Part shown: in pieces, positions 23,854-31,155 of the stretch
Position numbering within the stretch: position 1 is the stretch's first letter
How the letters are laid out: each line of letters opens with the position of its first letter
Source: Campylobacterales bacterium
GTDB taxonomy: Bacteria; Campylobacterota; Campylobacteria; Campylobacterales; JAADDG01
NCBI GenBank assembly: GCA_027009865.1
Contig: JALVCR010000075.1
Location: 1 to 37,369 of the forward strand
Direction of reading: 5' to 3'
DNA length: 37,369 bases
Translations under genes and position numbers: made by a program
The notes under the pieces: generated by a model
The model's input: the letters and a program-made list of their open reading frames with translations, nothing else
Told to the model about the DNA's origin: nothing
The model's database searches: none

Positions 23854-26199
23854 ATGAGTAGTGCAGCACAAATATCGGTTGGCAAAAATAACGGAGATAT
23901 TCAAAAAATTTTCAAGGTAATCAAAAGACATAAACTTATGATTTTGTTGACGACTCTCCTGTTTTTGATAGGAGGGGCGTTTTATAACTATATGGCGACA
24001 CCGGTTTATGAATCGGAAGCTACCGTTAAAGTTAGTAAAGAGAGATTGGATCTTAGGTTTACTTCCGTAATTAGGGCAATGGGACTTGATACGGAAGCAA
24101 GTTTAATAGATACAGAAATAGAGATATTAAAATCTCGAAATTTAATAGATAAAGCTATAGATGCGGTAAACTATAATATAAGATATTTTACTAAAAATGG
24201 TTTAAAAAAAGAGGAGTTATATAAAAACGCTCCTTTTAAAGTAGAAAATCTTGTAGTTAAAGATCCTATTTTTTATAATAGAAAATTTATAGTAAAGCAG
24301 ATTGATGCTAATACTTTCTTGCTTCAAACCAAAGATTCTATTTTTTCAAAAATAAAAGATAAAATAATGTCTCTTTTTGGAACTTTAAAACCAAAACTTA
24401 TCTATAAAGAAGTTCATAAATTTGGTGAAAAGATAGATAATGATTATTTTTCTTTAACGATTAATAAAATTAAGGATTTTAAAAATGGTTATTACTATTT
24501 CTTTTCGCAACCAAAATATCAGCTAATTCAACAGATAAATGATAATTTGGATGTTTTTTCTGCGACTAAAAATGCTGCGGTAATTAAGCTTGTTTTTGAT
24601 GATACCAATCCTTTAAGAGCTAAAGATTTTCTTGATAATCTAACAAGAGAGTATTTAGAACAAACAGTAAATCAAAAGACAAGTGAAGCGTCAAAAGCTT
24701 TAGCTTTTATAGAGGATCAATTGAAAAAAGTGAGCAAAAAACTTAAAGAATCGGCTATTAAACTTGAAAATTTCAAAGAGGAAAATAATATTGTAGATGT
24801 TGGAATCGAATCTGATGTTACATTAAAGAAGCTAAGCAAACTTGAATCTGAACTTAATGACCTTACATTAAAAGAAAACAATCTTAAAATAATTTATGAA
24901 GAATTTCAAAAAGGCAATTATAGCGCTATAAGCAGTTTGAGTGCCGATTATCCAGTTATTGAAAAAATGCTTACTGATTTAATCTCTAAAATCAATAAAA
25001 AGAATGAGCTTTTAGTAGATTTTACCGAAAATCATCCGGATGTGATAAAAATCAGTTCTCAGATAGATGAGCTTAAGAGAGCTTTGGAAGATACAATTGA
25101 GAGTATGTATGAAAGTGTCAAAGAGAAGAAGAAATCTTTAGAAGATATCATTTACACTCAAGAGACGGGACTTATGAAGCTTCCGGAAAAAGAGAGAGTT
25201 TTAGCTGATTTAAAAAGAAAATATCTTGTAAACGAGAAGACATATTCCTATCTTTTGGAAAAACAGGCTGAGATGTCTATTAATAAAGCGGCTACCGTTT
25301 CAAGTAACAAAATTTTAGATTATGCAAGTATGCCTCATCAGCCTATTAAACCGGTTAAACTGTTTGTTTTATCTGCAAGCGGTCTTTTGGGCTTAATTTT
25401 TGGATTTTTAGGTGCATTTATAAGAGACTATTTTGATACGAAAATCAAAACAAAAGAGGATATATATGAACTTACTAAGCTTCCAATTTTTGGAGTTGTG
25501 CCGTATGTAAGGAATGCGAACAAACTTTTTGTTTTAGAAGATCCTCAATCATTAGCCAGTGAGTCCATAAGGACGATTAGAACCAATCTGGATTTTGTAG
25601 GAGCATCAAGAGGAGATAGAAGCAAAGTTGTTGTGGTAACTTCAGTAGTTCCTGGAGAGGGTAAAACTACAATAGCTGCAAATTTAGCTGCTACGTTAGG
25701 TAACAGTGAGAAAAAAACTATAATATTATCTTTAGATCTTAGAAGGCCTAAACTTCATAGAATTTTTAATTTATCTAACAAATCAGGTATGAGTACTGTT
25801 TTAGCAGGAAAAGATGATTTAAAAGATGTAATTTGGGAGCATCAAACTATTAAAAATCTCGATATAGTAACTTCAGGTCCGATTCCTCCGAATCCTTCAG
25901 ATTTGATAGATTCTTCTATTATGCAGGAAGTTTTTGAAATTTTAAGAAAAGATTATGATTACATCATAATTGACTCTCCTCCTGTTAGCTCTGTTACAGA
26001 TGCTATAATCCTTATGAAAAATGCGGATGTTTCACTATCTGTGTTTATGTCAGAGTATTCTGAAAAAGATTATGTGAAAAATTTAAACGAGATGGTTGAA
26101 ATGTATGGATTAAAACATATAGGTATAGTATTAAATGGAGTTAGAGCTAAGTATTTGCCGGAGAGTTTTTCCAAATATAACTATCTTCCTTATAAATAA
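23854..26199 (+). CDS. Wzc-like polysaccharide copolymerase with tyrosine kinase domain
   Basis: The 781-residue inner-membrane protein sets chain length and drives export with the Wza partner. An N-terminal Wzz domain is bracketed by two membrane segments (about residues 29-50 and 504-525) around a long coiled coil. A proline-flanked second membrane segment precedes the cytoplasmic BY-kinase domain: Walker A PGEGKTT (600-606, K604), Walker A' LDLRRPK around D628 and Walker B IIIDSPP with D707. The C-terminal tail has tyrosines 775, 777 and 780, a short version of the autophosphorylation cluster. A strong terminator follows immediately. No Wzb-type phosphatase gene lies nearby. Confidence 0.93.
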   Translation: MSSAAQISVGKNNGDIQKIFKVIKRHKLMILLTTLLFLIGGAFYNYMATPVYESEATVKVSKERLDLRFTSVIRAMGLDTEASLIDTEIEILKSRNLIDKAIDAVNYNIRYFTKNGLKKEELYKNAPFKVENLVVKDPIFYNRKFIVKQIDANTFLLQTKDSIFSKIKDKIMSLFGTLKPKLIYKEVHKFGEKIDNDYFSLTINKIKDFKNGYYYFFSQPKYQLIQQINDNLDVFSATKNAAVIKLVFDDTNPLRAKDFLDNLTREYLEQTVNQKTSEASKALAFIEDQLKKVSKKLKESAIKLENFKEENNIVDVGIESDVTLKKLSKLESELNDLTLKENNLKIIYEEFQKGNYSAISSLSADYPVIEKMLTDLISKINKKNELLVDFTENHPDVIKISSQIDELKRALEDTIESMYESVKEKKKSLEDIIYTQETGLMKLPEKERVLADLKRKYLVNEKTYSYLLEKQAEMSINKAATVSSNKILDYASMPHQPIKPVKLFVLSASGLLGLIFGFLGAFIRDYFDTKIKTKEDIYELTKLPIFGVVPYVRNANKLFVLEDPQSLASESIRTIRTNLDFVGASRGDRSKVVVVTSVVPGEGKTTIAANLAATLGNSEKKTIILSLDLRRPKLHRIFNLSNKSGMSTVLAGKDDLKDVIWEHQTIKNLDIVTSGPIPPNPSDLIDSSIMQEVFEILRKDYDYIIIDSPPVSSVTDAIILMKNADVSLSVFMSEYSEKDYVKNLNEMVEMYGLKHIGIVLNGVRAKYLPESFSKYNYLPYK

Positions 26200-26242
26200 G
26201 ATGAAAGAAAGCAAAAGCTTCTTTCATCTTTATATACTTTTT
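26200..26242 (+). terminator. Intrinsic terminator after the Wzc-like gene
   Basis: GATGAAAGAA-A-GC (26200-26212) pairs with GC-TTCTTTCATC (26217-26228) around an AAAA loop, twelve pairs with one bulged A. It begins directly after the stop codon and is followed by a T-rich tail. It should separate the Wzc-like gene from the WecA-like gene. Confidence 0.65.
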
Positions 26243-26296
26243 AAGAGAGTGTTTTATAAAATTTTTATTTAATTTATTTATTTTAAAGGTTTTGAT

Positions 26297-27424
26297 GTGC
26301 TTATTGAGGCTTTATTTGCTTTTTTTCTATCTTTACTTCTTAATGCACTCTTAGTCAAATATGCTTTTAAAATAGGTTTAGTTGATATACCAAATCATAG
26401 AAGTTCTCATACAAAACCAGTGGCTAGGGGAGCTGGAATAGCTATTTTTCTCTCTTTTATAATTACTGTTATAATATTTCATTATGATGTAGTGATTAAA
26501 AATATAGGTTTTTTTTTAGGTGTTTTTGTAGTTTTTATAGCCGGAGTAATAGATGACAAATATGAAATTTCTCCTAAAGTTAAGTTTCTTTTTTTAATAG
26601 TTGCAACTTTATTTATATATTTTATAGATGATATTAAAATTACTTATATAGGAACATATTTTGGTTATACGGTATATCTTTACTCTTGGATGGTTTTACC
26701 TTTTACGGTAATAGCAGTTGTGGGATATACCAATGCCTTAAACCTGATAGACGGACTTGACGGGCTTGCCGGATTAATATCTTTAATCATATTTGTTTCT
26801 TATTTTTATATAGGATATGTCCATTTCGATGATTTTATGATTACGGTTAGTTTTTTTATGATAGCCGCACTTTTAGGATTTTTGGTTTTTAATTGGAATC
26901 CCGCAAAAGTATTTATGGGAGATAGCGGCTCTTTGGTTTTGGGCTTCTCCATAGCCGCCGTTAGCATAAAAGCGATAGAGTATATAAGCGTAACTTCGAT
27001 TTTATTTTTAACGGCTCTTCCTTTAATAGATACATTTACGGTTATGATAAGAAGGCTTCAAAGAGGAATATCTCCGTTTAGAGCTGATAAGAATCATATG
27101 CATCATAGAATAAAAAATTGGAAAGATTATACAGATTATACGGTTTTAATGCTTGGAATGATACAGCTTTGCTTCTCTTTGATAGGTATCAGGTTACATG
27201 AACAGCACGATACTATGAATCTTATAATTTTTATTGTTATGTTTTTTCTATTTTTTAATTTTCTTGATCCAAGAAATAAAAGAAGACAAAGACTTACTAT
27301 TACCGAACTTAGATTAAGGGCTATAAATTTTTTTGAAGATATAGGATTTACAATAAACGGGGCGATAATTTTGTTTTTAATTTTTCTTCTTGGAGTTTTA
27401 GTTCTTAAGCTTTACTATTTTTAA
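26297..27424 (+). CDS. WecA-like undecaprenyl-phosphate sugar-1-phosphate transferase
   Basis: The 375-residue membrane enzyme transfers a HexNAc-1-phosphate (typically GlcNAc-1-P) to undecaprenyl phosphate, the first committed step of repeat-unit synthesis. About 11 hydrophobic segments are seen. The MraY/WecA motifs are all present: DDKYEIS with D86-D87, NALNLIDGLDG (146-156), NWNPAKVFMGDSGS (199-212) and NHMHHR (266-271, the HxHH substrate motif). It starts at a GTG, with AAAGG 7 nt upstream. It lies alone between a terminator and the next promoter, so it may also prime other glycans such as lipopolysaccharide. Confidence 0.92.
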   Translation: MLIEALFAFFLSLLLNALLVKYAFKIGLVDIPNHRSSHTKPVARGAGIAIFLSFIITVIIFHYDVVIKNIGFFLGVFVVFIAGVIDDKYEISPKVKFLFLIVATLFIYFIDDIKITYIGTYFGYTVYLYSWMVLPFTVIAVVGYTNALNLIDGLDGLAGLISLIIFVSYFYIGYVHFDDFMITVSFFMIAALLGFLVFNWNPAKVFMGDSGSLVLGFSIAAVSIKAIEYISVTSILFLTALPLIDTFTVMIRRLQRGISPFRADKNHMHHRIKNWKDYTDYTVLMLGMIQLCFSLIGIRLHEQHDTMNLIIFIVMFFLFFNFLDPRNKRRQRLTITELRLRAINFFEDIGFTINGAIILFLIFLLGVLVLKLYYF

Positions 27425-27442
27425 GGCTCTATAAGATATTTT

Positions 27443-27451
27443 TGTTATACT
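27443..27451 (+). promoter_or_regulatory. Extended -10 promoter for hisZ-purA genes
   Basis: TGTTATACT matches an extended -10 (TGnTATAAT with one change) in the 62-nt gap before the HisZ-like gene. Starting near 27458, it would give a leader of about 30 nt. The five following genes overlap or abut, so this may drive the block through to the MotE-like gene. Confidence 0.5.
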
Positions 27452-27486
27452 TCCTTACTTTTTAAAAAAACATTTCAGGTAAATTT

Positions 27487-28338
27487 ATGATATACGAACA
27501 CGAAATACCCTCTGGAAGCAGGTTATATTTCGGACAGAGCGCTAAGTTAAAAAGATTTATAGAAAATAGTGTAAGCGAAGTTTTGAGCAAAGAAGGGTAT
27601 GAAGAGATAGTAACTCCCTATTTCTCATATCATCAACACGATTTTATAGATGAAAAAGAGCTTGTAAGATTTGCAGATAATAAAAATCATCTGCTATCTT
27701 TAAGAGCCGATACCACTTTGGATGTAGTAAGATTGATAACCAAAAGACTTGGCAGAAGCACAAGCCATAAAAAGTGGTTTTATATTCAGCCAATTTTCAA
27801 ATATCCAAGTTTGGAGTATTATCAAATAGGCGCCGAATGGATAGAGGGAGGAAATTTAAAAGATATTCTTTTAAGTATTGAGAAAATTTTATCCAAACTC
27901 TCCATAAAACCCCTTTTGCAAATATCCAATATAAAAATTCCAAAAATTATTTCTAAAGAGTATGGTATCGATATAGATATTTTTAAAAAGGCTCATATAG
28001 AGAATATTCTAAATCAAGATATTCCATGGCTTGGGAAGCTTCTTTTTTTGCAAAGAAGAGAGCAGATAGATGAAGTAGCAAAAATCGTTCCTGATATTTT
28101 AAAGGAAGAGATTTTGAAAATGAAAGAGCTATCTTTTAATATCTCTTATGAGAATATTGTTTTTGCTCCTCTGTTTTACAGCCCTATGAGATATTATGAA
28201 GATCTCTTTTTTAGACTTGTAAGTTTTAACAGAGTGCTTGGCAAAGGCGGTTCGTATCAGATAGAGGGATTAAATGCGGTAGGTTTTTCTTTATATACCG
28301 ATAATATAATAGAAGAATTAATGGATAAGGTTGATTGA
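27487..28338 (+). CDS. hisZ: HisZ-like ATP phosphoribosyltransferase regulatory subunit
   Basis: HisZ is a paralogue of histidyl-tRNA synthetase that has lost aminoacylation and regulates short-form HisG, the first enzyme of histidine synthesis. The 283-residue protein keeps the class II core: motif-2-like LSLRADTTLDVVRLI around residues 75-90, then KKWFYIQPIFKYPSLEYYQIGAEWI, and ends VLGKGGSYQIEGLNAVGFSLYTD. It lacks the anticodon-binding domain and is shorter than most HisZ proteins. hisG is not in view. Its stop TGA shares a base with the purA ATG (TGATG at 28336-28340). An otherwise inactive HisRS paralogue with another role is possible. Confidence 0.82.
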   Translation: MIYEHEIPSGSRLYFGQSAKLKRFIENSVSEVLSKEGYEEIVTPYFSYHQHDFIDEKELVRFADNKNHLLSLRADTTLDVVRLITKRLGRSTSHKKWFYIQPIFKYPSLEYYQIGAEWIEGGNLKDILLSIEKILSKLSIKPLLQISNIKIPKIISKEYGIDIDIFKKAHIENILNQDIPWLGKLLFLQRREQIDEVAKIVPDILKEEILKMKELSFNISYENIVFAPLFYSPMRYYEDLFFRLVSFNRVLGKGGSYQIEGLNAVGFSLYTDNIIEELMDKVD

Positions 28339-29585
28339 TGAAAGCTGATTTGATAGTTGGAATCCAATGGGGAGACGAAGGGAAAGGCAAAATCGTAGAT
28401 CATCTTGCTCAAAATTACGATGCTGTTGCCAGATATCAGGGAGGCCATAATGCCGGTCATACGATAGTAGTGGACGGGAAAAAGATAGCTCTTCATCTAA
28501 TCCCTTCCGGTGTTTTAAATAAAGATGCGATAAATATTATCGGAAATGGCGTGGTAGTGAGCCCGAAAGCTTTGATTGAAGAGATGAAACAGTTTGATAA
28601 TTTGAAAGGAAGACTCTTTATAAGTCAAAAGGCTCATATGATTTTAGAGCATCACATAGCTATAGACAGGGCAAAAGAGAGGCTTAGAGGCTCAAAGGCT
28701 ATAGGAACAACGGGAAGAGGAATAGGCCCGGCATACAGCTCAAAAGTGGAAAGAAGCGGACATAGAATAGGAGAGCTTAGAGATATAGAGAAACTTTCAT
28801 CCTCTTTGATGGATTATTTTGATATGAATAGAGATATTTTAAAAACCTTAAAAATAGAGATTCCGTCAAAAGAGCAGATAAAAGAGGAGCTAATGCTTTA
28901 TAAAGAGGCTCTTTTGCCCTATATTTCGGATACTACCAAACTTGTTTGGGATCTTTTAAATGATAATAAAAAGGTTTTATTGGAAGGAGCTCAAGGAACT
29001 CTTCTTGATATAGATCACGGCACATATCCTTATGTAACAAGCTCTACTACAATTTCAGCCGGAGCTTGCAGCGGTCTTGGACTTAGCCCCAAAGATATAG
29101 GCAAAATTACCGGTATTGCCAAAGCTTACTGCACGAGAGTGGGCAACGGCCCTTTTCCTACCGAAGATTTTGGAGAGGATGGCAAGAAACTTAGAGAAAG
29201 AGGGCATGAGTTTGGAACTACAACCGGAAGAGAGCGAAGATGCGGATGGTTTGACGCGGTAGCTTGCAGATATGCTTGCAGATTAAACGGCTGTGATGAG
29301 CTTGCGATAATGAAACTTGATGTGTTGGATGGATTTAAGAAGGTAAAAATTTGCGTAGCTTATGAGATTGATGGTAAGAGAGTTGAGGATTTTGTATTTG
29401 ATCTTGATAAAGCAAAACCTGTTTATGAAGAGATGGATGGTTGGGAGAGAAGCGAAGGAGTTAGAAGATTTGAAGATCTTCCAAAAAATGCTCAAAAATA
29501 TATAAAAAGAATAGAAGAATTAACTTCCACTAAAATAGGTATGGTATCTACAAGCCCAGATAGGAGGGATACCATTTTATTATGA
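28338..29585 (+). CDS. purA: Adenylosuccinate synthetase
   Basis: PurA makes adenylosuccinate from IMP, GTP and aspartate, committing IMP to AMP. The 415-residue protein has the GTP-binding GIQWGDEGKGKIVDHLA start with its catalytic aspartate, YQGGHNAGHTI, the IMP-binding TTGRGIGPAYSSKVERSGHR, and GTTTGRERRCGWFD. I use the ATG at 28338 (MKADLIVGIQ), with which the hisZ stop overlaps by one base; an in-frame TTG one codon upstream is less likely. Its stop overlaps the next gene as ATGA (29582-29585). Confidence 0.96.
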   Translation: MKADLIVGIQWGDEGKGKIVDHLAQNYDAVARYQGGHNAGHTIVVDGKKIALHLIPSGVLNKDAINIIGNGVVVSPKALIEEMKQFDNLKGRLFISQKAHMILEHHIAIDRAKERLRGSKAIGTTGRGIGPAYSSKVERSGHRIGELRDIEKLSSSLMDYFDMNRDILKTLKIEIPSKEQIKEELMLYKEALLPYISDTTKLVWDLLNDNKKVLLEGAQGTLLDIDHGTYPYVTSSTTISAGACSGLGLSPKDIGKITGIAKAYCTRVGNGPFPTEDFGEDGKKLRERGHEFGTTTGRERRCGWFDAVACRYACRLNGCDELAIMKLDVLDGFKKVKICVAYEIDGKRVEDFVFDLDKAKPVYEEMDGWERSEGVRRFEDLPKNAQKYIKRIEELTSTKIGMVSTSPDRRDTILL

Positions 29586-29995
29586 AGGATTTCTCTTCTC
29601 TTTTAAAAATTAAAAAAGAGGATTTAAGGAAGATAGAGAGCCGTCTTTTTTTAAAAAACCAAAAAAGAGAGGAGATTTTAAAAGAGATAGAGTCTCTTTT
29701 AAGAGAGCTTTCTTTAATGAAAGAGCCAAATGGTGATAATTTTGGGAAACTATCTCTTTTTAAAGAAAGTGTTTTTAATATTCATAACTTGATCCAAAAG
29801 AAAAAAGAGATTTTAAAAAATTTAGATTCAGAAATTGAAAAAATAAAAAAAGATTATCAAAAAGCTCAGATAGAGTATGAAAAAATAAAATATATTCAAA
29901 AAATAGAGCAAAAAAAAGAGAACGATTTAAAAAAAATAAAAGAGCAAAAAGAGATTGACGAGATAGCTTCTATATTATTTGAGAGAAAAATATGA
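29582..29995 (+). CDS. Small coiled-coil protein, FliJ-like in form
   Basis: The 137-residue protein is almost wholly charged and helical, lysine and glutamate-rich, with long heptad-like runs (KKKEILKNLDSEIEKIKKDYQKAQIEYEKIKYIQKI region). It has no signal peptide or membrane segment. It resembles FliJ-type export chaperones in size and composition, but no specific motif supports that name, and low-complexity coiled coils mislead. It is translationally coupled (ATGA) to purA upstream and to the MotE-like gene downstream, an order I recall in Campylobacter. A partner role to the MotE-like protein is the most natural guess. Confidence 0.7.
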   Translation: MKDFSSLLKIKKEDLRKIESRLFLKNQKREEILKEIESLLRELSLMKEPNGDNFGKLSLFKESVFNIHNLIQKKKEILKNLDSEIEKIKKDYQKAQIEYEKIKYIQKIEQKKENDLKKIKEQKEIDEIASILFERKI

Positions 29996-30528
29996 GAATC
30001 TTTCTTATTATTCTTTTTATTAATTTGATTGCATTTGCCGGTGAAAGTGGAAATATAATAGATTGCAATAAAATTTTTGAGCAAAGAAAAGAGGAGCTTT
30101 TAGAAGAGCTTGATAAAATAGATGAGAAGCAAGAGGCTATGGAAGCTCTTTTAAATGCAAAGAAGGCCTTCTTGAAAAAGAAAGAGGAGATTTTAAATAA
30201 AAAAGAGGCTGAAGTTAACGCAACTTTAAGCACAATTTCTAAAAAAGAACAAAATATTTCAAAAATGCTTGAAGAGAATAGGAAAATTTTAGAAGAGATA
30301 AAAAAAGCAAAAGATGACAAACTAACTCAAACTTACTCCAAAATGAGAGATTCGGCTGCGGCTAATATTCTGCAAAAGATGCCAAAAGCTGATGCCGCTA
30401 AGATTTTATTTAATTTAGCTCCCAAAAAAATATCCAAAATTATGGCGAAAATGGATCCCGCATCGGCTTCAAAGCTAACGGAGCTTCTTCAAAAAGGCCC
30501 TCCTTTTGATTTAAATGAGAGTAAATAG
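29992..30528 (+). CDS. MotE-like periplasmic protein, putative flagellar stator chaperone
   Basis: The 178-residue protein has an N-terminal signal peptide (about residues 1-16, MRIFLIILFINLIAFAG), a long coiled coil (about 30-110) and a C-terminal MotE/MgtE-N-like helical domain with the repeat ADAAKILFNLAPKKISKIMAKMDPASASKL. Members of this family act as periplasmic chaperones of flagellar motor proteins; a C. jejuni protein of this type, FlgX, has been linked to stator stability (from memory, the exact orthology is unverified). The gene overlaps the coiled-coil gene by ATGA. No other flagellar gene lies in the window. Confidence 0.78.
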   Translation: MRIFLIILFINLIAFAGESGNIIDCNKIFEQRKEELLEELDKIDEKQEAMEALLNAKKAFLKKKEEILNKKEAEVNATLSTISKKEQNISKMLEENRKILEEIKKAKDDKLTQTYSKMRDSAAANILQKMPKADAAKILFNLAPKKISKIMAKMDPASASKLTELLQKGPPFDLNESK

Positions 30529-30564
30529 AAAAACCTATTTTCCTAATTATTTATTTACTAAATT

Positions 30565-30583
30565 TTTGATAGAATCTATCAAA
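30565..30583 (+). promoter_or_regulatory. -10 element embedded in a perfect inverted repeat, DUF507 gene
   Basis: TTTGATAG (30565-30572) and CTATCAAA (30576-30583) form an eight-base inverted repeat around AAT. A candidate -10, TAGAAT (30570-30575), lies inside it. The arrangement could be an operator over the promoter of the DUF507-carA genes, or simply a short hairpin. The flanking AAATT/AATTT extends the symmetry slightly. Confidence 0.4.
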
Positions 30584-30603
30584 TTTAATTACAAGGTTTT
30601 TTT

Positions 30604-31155
30604 ATGAAACTAAGACTTCCTCACGCACCTTATATAGCGAATAAAATAGCAATAGATCTTTTAAATAGCGGTTTTGTAACATTAACCAGAGGTGTGGAGC
30701 CGGTAGTCCACTATGCCCAAAAGATTATAGAAGATGAGATTAAAAAAGAGGAGTCTCTTGAAGAGAGAGTAGAAGAGATTTTGGAAGAGAATGAAGAAGA
30801 TATGGAGTTTATGCAGGTAGACAGAAGGAATATGTTTTGGCTTATTAAAAAGAAATTAGCCGAAGATTATGGAGTCATTTTATCTTATGAAGATAGATTT
30901 AACGATCTTGCCCACAGGATTATGGATAAACTTTGGCAAGAAGATCTGATTAATTACTCCGTATCGGATAATAAAGTAAAAAATGTTATTTATAATGCTA
31001 TAGACGGTTATTATAAAAATTTCGATAAAATTGAAGAAGCGGTGATAGAAAAGATAAATAATTATAAAAGAAAAATTCCAAAAGGCTCTGAAGAGTATGA
31101 GATTCTTTTTGAAAAACTCTATGAAGAGGAACTAAAAAAAAGAGGTATGTTGTGA
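30604..31155 (+). CDS. DUF507 family protein
   Basis: The 183-residue protein matches DUF507, found mostly in Campylobacterota and some other thermophilic or anaerobic lineages. It opens MKLRLPHAPYIANKIAIDLLNSGFV, with an acidic helical middle (EESLEERVEEILEENEEDMEFMQ) and a C-terminal half with WLIKKKLAEDYGVILSYEDRFNDLAHRIM. It is probably cytosolic, without signal or membrane segments. The last four nt overlap the GTG start of carA (GTGA), so the two are coupled. The molecular role is unknown; the conserved neighbourhood with carA is the only clue. Confidence 0.85.
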   Translation: MKLRLPHAPYIANKIAIDLLNSGFVTLTRGVEPVVHYAQKIIEDEIKKEESLEERVEEILEENEEDMEFMQVDRRNMFWLIKKKLAEDYGVILSYEDRFNDLAHRIMDKLWQEDLINYSVSDNKVKNVIYNAIDGYYKNFDKIEEAVIEKINNYKRKIPKGSEEYEILFEKLYEEELKKRGML

